64,000 bases of DNA from Sinotaia quadrata (taxonomy: Eukaryota; Mollusca; Gastropoda; Architaenioglossa; Viviparidae): assembly GCA_028829895.1 (NCBI GenBank), contig CM054180.1, forward strand, positions 121,024,363 through 121,088,362, in the 5' to 3' direction. The notes beneath the pieces were generated by a model that saw only the letters and a program-made list of their open reading frames with translations, was not told the DNA's origin and did no database searches. Below, piece after piece: positions 35,601-47,600 of the stretch. The position numbers and the translations under genes were made by a program. The stretch's first letter is position 1; every line of letters starts with the position of its first letter.

Positions 35601-38600
35601 ATAAAAGTGCCCTCATCAGTCATTTTGATGATTTTACAAAGTTTGGGCCAACCTGTACTTAAATCAAATGAAAATAACATTCTGAAAAAAAATGGGTGTA
35701 TTCTTTATATACATTTTAACATAAATGAACAGTTTTAATGATATATTTCAATTAATGAATCAGATATGCTGCATCAGACTTCATTATATTTAGTACCAAA
35801 GATGTCTAGGGGCCATTGAGATCCTTTGTTTTAAAACATTATTTTGAGTCAGCTTGTTTTTTCCTTTATTTAATTTCTGTAATTAAAATTTCTAGTTGTA
35901 CTTTGCCCTTTTAAATGCAAGTTTTCAGGGTGGTTTTTTTTTGTTGTTGTTGATGTTTTTATGGTGAAAGCAATGTGTGTAACCTTATTTTCCAGTTTAT
36001 CTTTGACAGTAGGCCTTGGTGAATGATGAAATTTAATCAATTTTGTTCCGGACTTAAATTTTTTTGACTGTAGTTGTCAACTTATTTTGCCCAATTTTCC
36101 ATTTGCAATTTGGACTATGCCCTCTCCCCATATCTTATATTCTCTTTTTTTTTTTTTTTTTTTTACTTATAGCATCGCAGTTCCGTGACACCATCTTTAA
36201 ATTGTAAGTATAAATCTTTTGCAGTTAGCATAATACTCAAGACAACACTTTTTTTCCAGAATGCCACATTCTGAACATTTTCTATAGCTTGTTTTTGTGA
36301 TTTTTATATGATGTAATTATTTCTTTTTCATAAGTTCAGTATTGCATTAACCTAAAGCATGCTACAGGCAACATCAAAATGACCACAACAGTGTAGAACT
36401 CACATTTAGAGCACTCAGCACTTTGCAGGGTACATAGCAACCTTGTAAAACTCTTGAAAACTGAGAGCCAACTTGAATTTTCCTATAAACCCTTGAATTA
36501 GGTGAGAAGTCCTTGATTTTTAAAGAGGATCCTGCTCCCTTATTTGCTACTTCAAGTTTATAAACATGTCTATTTGAAATAAAATGCTGTGAAAATAGTC
36601 AAAGGTCGTATTACTTCACTCACTGAAATGTTGATACTTTTCAGATTTCACTTTGGTTTTTTCCAAATTTTTTATTTCACCTCCCCATGTTTTTGTATTA
36701 ACATTCAGCAGGCTGCAAGAAACTTCAGAATTTCCCACCTGCAGAGCTTCAAATACCTTATAACAAATTTAATTTTCCATTTCCAGAATAAAATAGTTAC
36801 TTATGAATATTAGCTGTTTTGAATTTGCTTTTTGGTCATTTCAAAAGGAATTATTTTGTATTTTTGTTTGATATTTTCTTTAGGTATAAATTTAAAATAA
36901 TTTTTGTCAGTTAACTTGTATAGAAAATATTCTCATATTTCTACATCAAAAGATGTTTAGTAGAATTTATGAAAGCAGACAAGGTGGGATATAGATAGTT
37001 GCTTGGTGATGAAGGTAAAAAATGAAGGTAAAAATCTGAAATTTTGGCATGCTGTACATTTGGGGTTTAAAATTGTTGATGTCTTTCTTGATAACAGACT
37101 TTTATTACATTATTTGAATATTAGAATAAAATAAATGATTTTATATTGAGATAAATCATATTTGAAAGGCCCGATGATCAAGAAGCTGAAAACCATAGAT
37201 GCACTTTTATAATATTTAGAGATCATATATTCCCTTTTCATTACTGATACATTCCAATCTTCCATTATCCTGACTGCCACACATTGTTTATTCCTCACCA
37301 CATGGCTATATATTTCCCTTGTATATATGAATTTTGCCAAATCATTTTTAGCTTAATAAGTTCTGATTCACTTGATCATAGCCTTTTTTCCTGCATAAGT
37401 AAACAATAAAATGATATGTGTACAGTCTACTCCTGAACAATAAAAATAAAAAATGTTAATGACTGTTGCAAGATTAGTCCAGAATTGGAACAGGATAGGA
37501 ATAGGTTACATTCAGAATTATCCAAGAGGGTATTCCTGGTACCCAATTAGGGCTTTTTATACATACTCTCAGCTTTTCTAAATTTGCGAAAATTTAATTT
37601 GTATAACATATATAAACCTTATTAACAGTTTTATAAACATGTTGCTTGATGTGGCACTGCCTTTGGCAAGGTTCTTGTCTGTTAATTGTTTAATTATTAT
37701 CTGTACAATATTATACTAATTACCTTATATTGTATTAGAATTATTTGAAAGTGTAGTGTTGCTGGCTGAAATAAATGTAATAGATTAATTTTTGGCAACT
37801 GCAAATTATTGATGTTCCAAGAAATATGTATCATGATTTAGATTTGAGTTTATGATTTTGGAAAACAGTCTTAACCCTTTGAACCCAGCGCGCCTGTATG
37901 TAAAAAACCCCTAACCCAACCTCCCTGAGCAAAAAAACGTCACCTTTAAAAAATTGTTTTTTTAAAAATTTTCTACGTGAAACACTTTATTGTACTTTTT
38001 GAAAAGTGTTTAATGGTCAGTGTAATTATTCAGGTTGTTGTTGGAGCTCCATTTTATTGCACTTGCCAGAAAAGAATTGAAGTACTTCTTAAGAAATAAA
38101 TAAATTTTTCTTATGTTTCTCTTCATTTAAATCAAATCACTAAAATCATATCCATAGTCTTAACAATTTCAAGCAAGATTTTTTGGAACCCTTTTTGGGA
38201 GATCCATATTTTTGAAAAATAAACAACTATCTTTTTCTTCTACTGGTTAATAAAATTGACTTTCTTTCAGAAAATACTTGATGAGAGCTTAAAAGTGGTT
38301 GGCATATTGCATTTTAAGAATCATTTTATAACCCTTTTCCCCCTTTTCTGTATATTTTCAGTTGCGGACAATATGAAACATTCATTACCTTACAAGGTAT
38401 TTATAACTGTAGTGTTTGTAATTTGTATTTTTTAATCACGTTTATTTCTTTAAAAAAGTTTCCTAGTGAAATTCTAGTCATTTACCTAAGTTTATTTAAA
38501 TGCTGCTTTGCTCTTGAAACTGTTGAGTAATTCACAGAACTGTTGCATTGAAGCATCAGGACAAATTTATTTGGCTTAAATTGTCAATACACTGATTGAC

Positions 38601-41600
38601 ATCCATTAAAATGTTATTTTAACCTTTGAAATATTTTTTTCTCATTATAAATCCCATGTAGAGATCTAGCTTTGCCACTGGATATTTGCAAGAATTTTTT
38701 TTTTTTACAAATTTCAAAATATTTCATGCATTCGGAATTTTTTAAAGACTTCCTGGCATTTGTAGCTAATGTTTGTTTGTTGTCCCTACAGTTTGTGAGT
38801 AAAGAAATTATGATTGTTTTGGATAACATATTGATCGCAGGTTTTGATCATTAAAGGTTTTCTTGTGTCTTATCTTATTCGCTGAGATTATTCCTGATTT
38901 TCCTTTGCAGTTGAACCTATTAACGTGGGACGCACAACATAGAACCAATGTTGAACAATGTTATTGCTATTGTGGCGGGCCGGGAGAGTGAGTATAGGAA
39001 TTGTAATTGATTTCTTCATTATTGTATTGATGTGTAGTATTCTTCTAGTATTTTTTGTCATGGTAGGCATGCACGATTATTTTTGTTGCATTCTTATATA
39101 AGATTAGATATATGTATTGGTTGTATTTATTTTCAAGAAACTTGAGTGTTACATTTGCAGAAAATTATGATTTCCAGGACTGCCAGATATAAATAGGAAA
39201 ACATTCACAATAAACATGAGAAGATATATATATATATTTTAAAAAAAAAAAAATCTTCTTTGTGTATATTACAGTCAGTTTCACCTTGTCCCCACTCCCA
39301 ACACCTTTGAGTATTTTTCTAAATTATACCCTTTGAATAAACTCTTCATTATTTAATTTTTCAGTCAACTTTTGATTTATCCCCATCATACTTTACTTCT
39401 AATTTTCTATAACTTATAAAGTTTACCTGCTGTCTAATTAATTTAAGTTATTTAAACTGTAAGTGCATGGATTTTTTTCATCAATGCCTTACAGTTGCAT
39501 GTGTGCTGTTAATTCTTTTGCTCTAGTTTGTTTTCTTTCTTTGTTTTTTTTTTACATTTTTTCCTTTATTATTATTATTGTCAATTTTTTTCCTGGCTTA
39601 TTCTCTGGGGAAGTTTACCATTTGAAATCTGTGTTCTTAAAAGTAAAGCATTGAAGTATCTTACAATTATGTAACTGCTAAAAGTAACTTGCATTTTACT
39701 AATTAAATTCATAAACAGATATAAAGCAATTTTTATTGAAAGTAATGACAAGCCCTGCAATAATTGGTTTTAAACTTTATGTTCTAAATTTTCCAAATGT
39801 GTGGAATTACTAGAACTTGCAGTCAACACTTGTTCAGTTCAAAATGGGGACATATGGTGCAAAACCTCAGCTAAAGCTATATGCAGTTTTAACCCTTTAC
39901 TGGGTGGAGCATTCGAAAACATCCGTACGTCGTATCGGGCAAAACGTCCGAAAGTATCCGTATCATCCGAGAAATCATGAGTTCCGGTGTCTACAGGAAG
40001 TATGACGTTTGTACAACGATTTCCGCACCATTTTGAAACGTTTTCTCCTTGCTTCGTTCATTTTTTCATAAAGTTTTCTTTGTTTTTCGCATTTGGTGTT
40101 TCAAATGGATTTCTTAGAATCGTCGAGCGATAATGAGGAGTTTAATGGATTCAGTTTATCGGATGAGGTAAGAGAAGTTTATTTTGAATTGGACAATAGG
40201 ATTAGAAGTGACATTAGTGTCAGTAGCATGCACATGTAGGATCTTTCAAATTTTGGAGGAGAGTATGGTTTTGAGGATATCGAAGAGGAGTATGGTTAAG
40301 GGGTATCTGGAGATTCACATGGTTGGAATAGTAGTACTTTAGCACTGAATATATTGGAATTTATAAGAGAAATGGCGCCGAATGTGACTGTAAGTAATGA
40401 TAGTACTCAGCTGGCTTTCTTCTACCAGTTTTTCAAAGATAAACATTTGACAAGTTAGCGGAATAACCGAATGAGTACAAACGTCTGAAAATCGCGAGAA
40501 AAAAAAATTTTTGTTAGGAATTCAAACCTGCCAAAAAAAGAGATGTATTGGTCGTCTGACGACAGATTAGTGTTCCTGGCATCAACAAAGTGTGTGTACA
40601 TAGTGTTTTTAATTATATGAATTGTCGTTTTAGCTTCATAGTTGATGTTTCAGTTGAATACAACAGCTATAGGATTGCAGTACCATTTGTTTCTAAAAGT
40701 ATAATTTGACTTAGTAGTATAATTCTGTAATAATAGTTAGAAAAATATATAATGATCCTAAATTTATAAATCCAATTTTATGCAAAAGAAAAATTACAGA
40801 TAAAAATGTCAAACATCAAAAAATCAAAAATAAATATTTAGAATAATTTTTAGTCAGAATTTTTGTGCTTATGAAAGTGGTTTTCAAGATTTGCAGGCAC
40901 TGGTGTATTGGTAATGCATTTTCTTTAGTGCAAAATCATTGTTAAATGTACTCATTTGTGCTAAAAATTCTTTTAATAAATGTTGTATTTTGTCTCATTT
41001 TTAAAGAAAAAAGAAAAACTTTGAAATGTTTTGTGTTTATGGGTGTAGCATGCATTATTATCTTCAGTATTTCCATTTTCTTGTTTTATCTTTTGTGGCA
41101 TTTTTATATGTATATTTCAGTTGGTATTGCAAAATGCTTCAGTGCTGTAGGTGTCGTCAGTGGTTTCATGAAGGTAAATGTTTGTTATAAATGATTGTGA
41201 CTTTACCATGTTTGTCATTCGTCTGATGCATTATATGACAATTTACCATGAAATATAAGTGTAGAGACCATGTCCTTGCAGCAGCTCTGGAATTGCTCTT
41301 GTGGTTAGTGGTTATCAAATCTTCATTTAATCGTTGGATTTCAGTTTCTTAGAATTATTATAAAATGCTAATTTAGTATACATTAATTCATGGAATATGG
41401 GTTACGGTTAATATGTAAACATTTTTTGAAAGATAAGTTAAGTGTATATGTGCAGTAAAAGTATAATTCTTAAATTACATGTATATGAAAATTTCATATG
41501 TGTTAAACTAGTCTGTTGCTATGTGGAAAATGAAACTAAATACTTTGCCATAAATTAAAAAGTTTATTTGCTCTCCCTAGTTCTACTATTCATTTTTATT

Positions 41601-44600
41601 TCAGAAGAACTTAATCTTGATCTGTAAATAATGTGAAATATTTTATCATCATTATTTAATTTGTTGAAACCTTTTGATTATTGGCCATTGTATGCATTGC
41701 ATTTCAAAGATGTCAGCATTTCCATCCAGTAATACTTAACTTAATTGATGGAGCATCTTAATGCAAACAAAATGATCAGGCCAGTTTTTCACCTAATCTC
41801 CATGGATACGATCATTATCTATCGGCAAACTTTACAGTGTAAACATCACAGTGGAGATTTATTTTAATTGAATCTCCTCGTTAATTTTTTTTAAAAAATG
41901 TTGTCATTCATCTCTGTGTTTACTCAGAGACATGTTTTAAAATGGCTGTGCCAACCACCTTTGAATGTATTTAATGTTAGAATGAAGACATTCTTTGAAG
42001 GCTTGTCAATTGTCTGTCGTGCAGCCTGCATTCAGTGCTTGGACCAGCCACTGCTGTATGGGGATCGCTTCTACATGTTTGTCTGCACTCACTGCAATTT
42101 TGGACAAGAATATATACGTCGTCTTCAGTTTAGATGGTGAATACTAAAATTATATAATACCTTATTCATTGTCAATACACAGTTTTTTGCTAAACTTTTA
42201 GTGCATATTTAAAAGGTTGTTGCACATTCAAAAGCATTGTTTCCTCTTACTATCCTTTGTCAATATGATTTGTTAAGTACATAATCCTTAATAGTAGAAC
42301 AAAATGTAAATATATATATATTTGTAAATTTGCAAGTCTTATTATACATTTAAAATCACCTTTCAATGTATTTGCTGAAAGCTAATTAATTTCAGTCTGC
42401 CTTTCTGTTAGAACCAATATTTTTCTGAAATAACTAAAATTTGTTTCTTTAAATTTACATTTAATTTTTTAAAATAAAATTTGGCATGCAGGGTGGATGT
42501 TGCGCAGCTAGCTCTGTTTCATCTGACTATGCAACATTCGCACAAATACTACGACCTGGATGACATAATCATTCCTTGGCTGGAAGAGAATGTTAATAAT
42601 CTGAAGATTTCGTACCTTCTTAATGTGAGTCTTATAAATGAGATTTTGGTGGGTTTTTTTTATAAACATGTACAGCTTGTAAAATATTTTAAGTGGGTGG
42701 GTGGGAGCTAGAAATATAAAATTATCTTTTATCAGGGTTTGTAGCAACCTTGAAGTCCTCTGATAAATGAGGCTTTTCTTGAAACTTTCTTAAATTTTAT
42801 TTTGTCCTTTAAAAGCACTTGAATTTACCTATAAATTCTTGAATTGAGAAGACCTTGATTTTTATTTGAAGATTGTATAATGACAGATGGATTTCAGATT
42901 TTGAAACCGTTCTAGCCTAGATTTGCTTTCATTTAATGTAAGGTGGGACATTGTGTTTTATTATGTTATTTCTGAAGAAGATTAAAATTTGTTTGAAACA
43001 CTGAAGTATGTTAAAAAATAAAGTGGAAAATGGGAAATCCTGCAGGCATGTTTTTCGAGGTAAAACTTTTGAGCAGATTGTTTTCTTGCATAATTATTAA
43101 ACATTAGAATATGTTCATTAAACATTTTTTAAACCATAAATGAATCTAAGATAAAGAACAGTTTCTGGTTTGTCACTGCATTTATTGGCAGCATTCAGGG
43201 AACACAAGTGATCAGTGACTGATTAGGACGAGAGTGTAAAGTTAAAAGTAATAATTTTAAGGATCCGTTTATTTATAAATTTTGAATTTATGTATAGTTT
43301 TGGGCTATGTTCATTTATTTATTTTGGGGTTTTGTGCAGGGAAAACATGCAAAGTCACCAGAGGTACGTGTCAAGCTGGATTCTGCTCTGCACGGACATA
43401 AAACAAAGTAGGTCTTTGTCCTCTTTGATGTTTAGTTTTCTTGACTCTACTGTACGTCCTGTTTGAAATTGTTTTTCTCACAAGTGACATCTGTGAATAA
43501 ACGTCAGTTTTATAAAGCCACTTTGCACTTTCAGGATGCCTAATTGGAAATAGCCTGGTGAGCATAATGATTAAACTCAGTACTAATTTTAAGCTTACTA
43601 AGCAGGTCTGAATTTCTGGGAAAAGTATGGAATTTGATTTTAGCCTTTCCAGGCCTGAACAAAGGTCTTAAAAATCAGTAAAATGTCAAAATAGTCAGAA
43701 AAGACTTACATTTGAGGTTTATTTACTGTTTTAATTTCTTTTTATTGTCCGCAGATTGGAAATTTGGAAACTGGAGAAACGAGCTTACCTTTTTACATTT
43801 AGAATAATTGACCTTTTTGGATAATGTATGCTTTGATGAGAAAACGGGAGAATGCAGTCATTGCAACTTTCCAGTTTCCACTAAACATAATTGTATTAGT
43901 AATAAGTATACTCTATTCTTGGCCTAAGAGGCCAGATTACATGATGGAAAAAATCATTAAAAAAAAAAAGCATTAGAGATATCGATCTGAAACCAATTGC
44001 ATTTGATAGAAAAAGTTGCCATGCACCTATGCAAACCTGCCTACCTTCCGCTTTAAGCGGAAGAACCTCCCACTCTTACCTCGAATCTCCTGCTCTCTTC
44101 TGCTTTCATTTTCATTTTTACTGATTCTCCGATCAGTTATGACAGCACAAAAAATCCCTTATTTCGTATGCAATCACCTGAGTCCTTTTTTTAACACTTC
44201 CAGAATCTTATTTGTCAGCCATTGTTAATTTTAGTTGACAAAACACAAGTTCGCTCATGAAATAAACATTTTCTTTTAAATTTTTTTATTAATGTTTAGA
44301 AGTCAGAACTTGATGAGATAGCACAATTCGGTGCATAACATTTCTACTGGCCGTCGACCAATAGATGAAGTTTGCATTTTCAAAATAGCGGCCAAGTAAC
44401 GATAGTACATTCACTATACCATGTCATTTTGCCAATTACGAAATATTTAATTTAATAAATAATATCCAGTTTACATGTAAAAGATATGTAGTATTTTTCA
44501 GAAATTGTTGGTCTGAAACGAGTTCCTTGACAAATTACAATGCAATGCTATGAAAAAGATTGGCCTGTTGAAATAATATGTTTAAAACTGCATAGAGGTC

Positions 44601-47600
44601 CAAATAATAATTTTTCTGGTATCCTTTTTAATTATTCTAATATATTTAAGGCTTCAGAATTTATTCTTTTGAAAGTGTTTGCCATAAGTTTTGAAACAAA
44701 AGTAATTGGCGATATAGGAATGATCCTGAGTCAAATTTGTTCTGATTGTAATTTACGGAAGTGTGAAAATTACACAATTTTTTTATTTTAATCATTGCTA
44801 CTAAAAAATTTAGAAATATATAAAGAGGCAATATATATATATATATATATTTGTAAATTAGTAGTTGATATTTTATGATTACACACTTCACACATTATAA
44901 GGATTAAGACTTGTAATAAAATTCACGTGTAATAGAATTTTAGATGCATAATAAATATACATACAAGTGTCTTGATCGTCTACTTCTCAAGTGGAATCTC
45001 TTGAAGGATTTTTTCAAGGAAGAGGTGGACATGGAAAAATATGCCAGCACCTATGCAAAAAAGCAAGTGAAGCTATTTTTAAATTTGTGCGCTCACCTAC
45101 AAACTGACTCTATTCACTTTTCCCGCACTTTGCTGTCAAACTCTTCGATCCATTCCTGCTCTCTTTTCAGGCAGAAGATCCACTCATCCACCTATTGAGA
45201 CATGGGATTGTGAAGCTACTCAGACACAATCTGTGTAAATTTGTCAAGCCCAGGTCAATGGTAGTGTAAGAGCAGGGAAAACTGAAGGAACTGCCAGTTG
45301 ACCATGTCGAGTTTGAAACCCGTTAAAACCAAAAGGACAACACAGATCTTGGCATTGGAGAGGAAGCACAGGAATTTATTTCAAATCAGGAAGAAAATCA
45401 CTTGCACAGCTCCAGTATTGAAGGGTTACTCTGGAGTAAGAAAATTCTGTGTGATGCTTGTAAAATACCTGAAGGAACGTCTTTTGCCAGAAACCAATGC
45501 AAAAAAACCGCTACTTCTGGTTATCAGCAGTTTCATCAGTTTGACTTTCTGAACCTGGTTGAGGTTGCTGAGTGTTGCCAGTCTTAGGATAGTTCATGCT
45601 CATTTTTTGCAGGCAATTATATTTTAAAAATTACTTTTAAATATATTTGAAACTTTAAATATTAATTGTATCAGTCTTGGTTATATATTTTTTTTTTAGT
45701 ATTTAGTGCGTTGCTAATCAGTGTTCACAGTATAGGTGTGGAGTTTAAACAAAAATTGTTCTGGAAAAGGTTTGTAAAAAGTCTGGAAAATCATTTTAAA
45801 TTTGCAGTTGGAACCCTGGATTTTGACCAAATGCATCATGTAGTTGGCTCTCAGCATAAAGAGTCAGAGGACAAAGTATGTGTGTACTAGCATAATTCAC
45901 CTCTGAACTTGCCTGAGGCATTTTATCTGCAAATGTTTTCTATCTTGTGTCTGGAGGGCGCGAGGTGGTCGTCATTCATGTAATCTGTCACTGTCCAAAT
46001 TTTTTTCTTTTTAGATCATTGGATTCAAAGGATACTAGCAGCTTTTATTTTATTAATTTTTATCTGAAGCACATCTTTTGATCTTATATATTCGAATAAA
46101 ATGTAGATCGACAAAAAATGTGTTTTTCCTTTTTATTGTATTATTAGGTTATAAAGGATTGGTACAGTGATGGTGTAGAAGGCAGAATCTTTAATTAGAG
46201 CTAAATGCCTAACAGTAGTCTAGTGTGGTATGTATTGGGTATATTTCTGCAAAATGTAAACAAGTCTGAACATAGTTTTCAAGATTTCTCAGAACTACTT
46301 TTTTACTCTAATTTTCGGTATGCCAAGTCCCCTTTTGGATAGTTTTAATTATTCTATGTACCTAAAATGTGGCACACTGGCTCCTCATATGCACAACTAT
46401 AAAGCCTTAATTCAATAGTTGTTTTTTTTTATATATTTTAAAAATTTGAAATTTACATAAGTTTTTTTTTTTTGTGATGGGATGCTAGCAAAAAATTTAT
46501 TATTTAATTTTTTTTTTAACAGCAATATACAGCTTTCTTTTATGTTGTAGATAACAAACAAAAAACTTTATTTCAAATTTTTTTACCTATATAGTAAATA
46601 ATTTTATGACGTTTTAACAAGTTTAATTAATATATATTTTTGATCAACAAAAAAGTAATAAAAACTAAACAAGATATTTTAAAACTACCAACAGGTAATG
46701 CTTTGTTATTTCAAAGGCAACTTTTGTTCCAAATTTGAAGATTTTTAAAACCTTTCAGATTTGAAAATTATTACATGTATTTTACTTGGAATGTAGTATG
46801 AGACATTAAAAATATATTTTTAAATTAACTATTTATAGAGTGTAGAAATACAAGCAGATATTTTAAATGCAATTGCTTATGTCATGGTGTTTCATTTGAA
46901 TTGTTAAAATTGGTTTACAATTTATTAATTTAACTTGATCAGTATTTCACTGCTTTCCTGTGCAGATTTGTTTCTGGTCGTGAAGTTAAGAAAAAGGCAA
47001 CCCTTTGGGCTTTAATCACTCGGCTACCTCCCCATGCACCTTCTGTATCTGTGCCACAGATTGGTCCTATCACAGATGAGGTCATTAACTCAATCAGTGC
47101 CAAAGGTCGTAAAGTCAAGTGCTTTGTCCCCAGTCAGTGGTATGTGAACCTGTGATTTTAAAATGACCTTTGATTATCTGTTCATGCTATTAGTTTTAAT
47201 ACTTATTCCATTTATTTTATAGTCATAAACAGTAAAAGAAAGTGGATTTGTGTCATATTTTTTAAGTACAAGAATTTGCTGCAGTTCTTGTTTTTCCTTT
47301 CCCCAAATCAGCACTTCTGTTAATTTTTTACTTCTGCATTAAATGAATGCATGTTATAAGAGTTAGGCGTTGTTTTTAGAGAGTAAATATTTTTTTCCAG
47401 CCAGTCACCTGTACCTGTTAAAGGGCTGCTTAAAGTGACTTTGGATAAGGGGAACTCTATCATGTTCAGGTCACAGATGCCACGCAAGGTTATTCCTGAA
47501 ACCAATAATAATGTACGTATATTAGAAATGATTTGAAGTCTGAGTTGATTTAGATTTGCTTTCTTCTTAATTTTGACTCGTAACAATTGTCAGTTTTATT

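Larger units (their letters stand above)
35101..38910. other. Polycomb-like introns 5-7
   Basis: AT-rich intron sequence around two micro-exons. A T tract of about 18 bases precedes the 36173 acceptor. A piggyBac-like terminus lies at 37871. No other feature seen. Confidence 0.6.
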
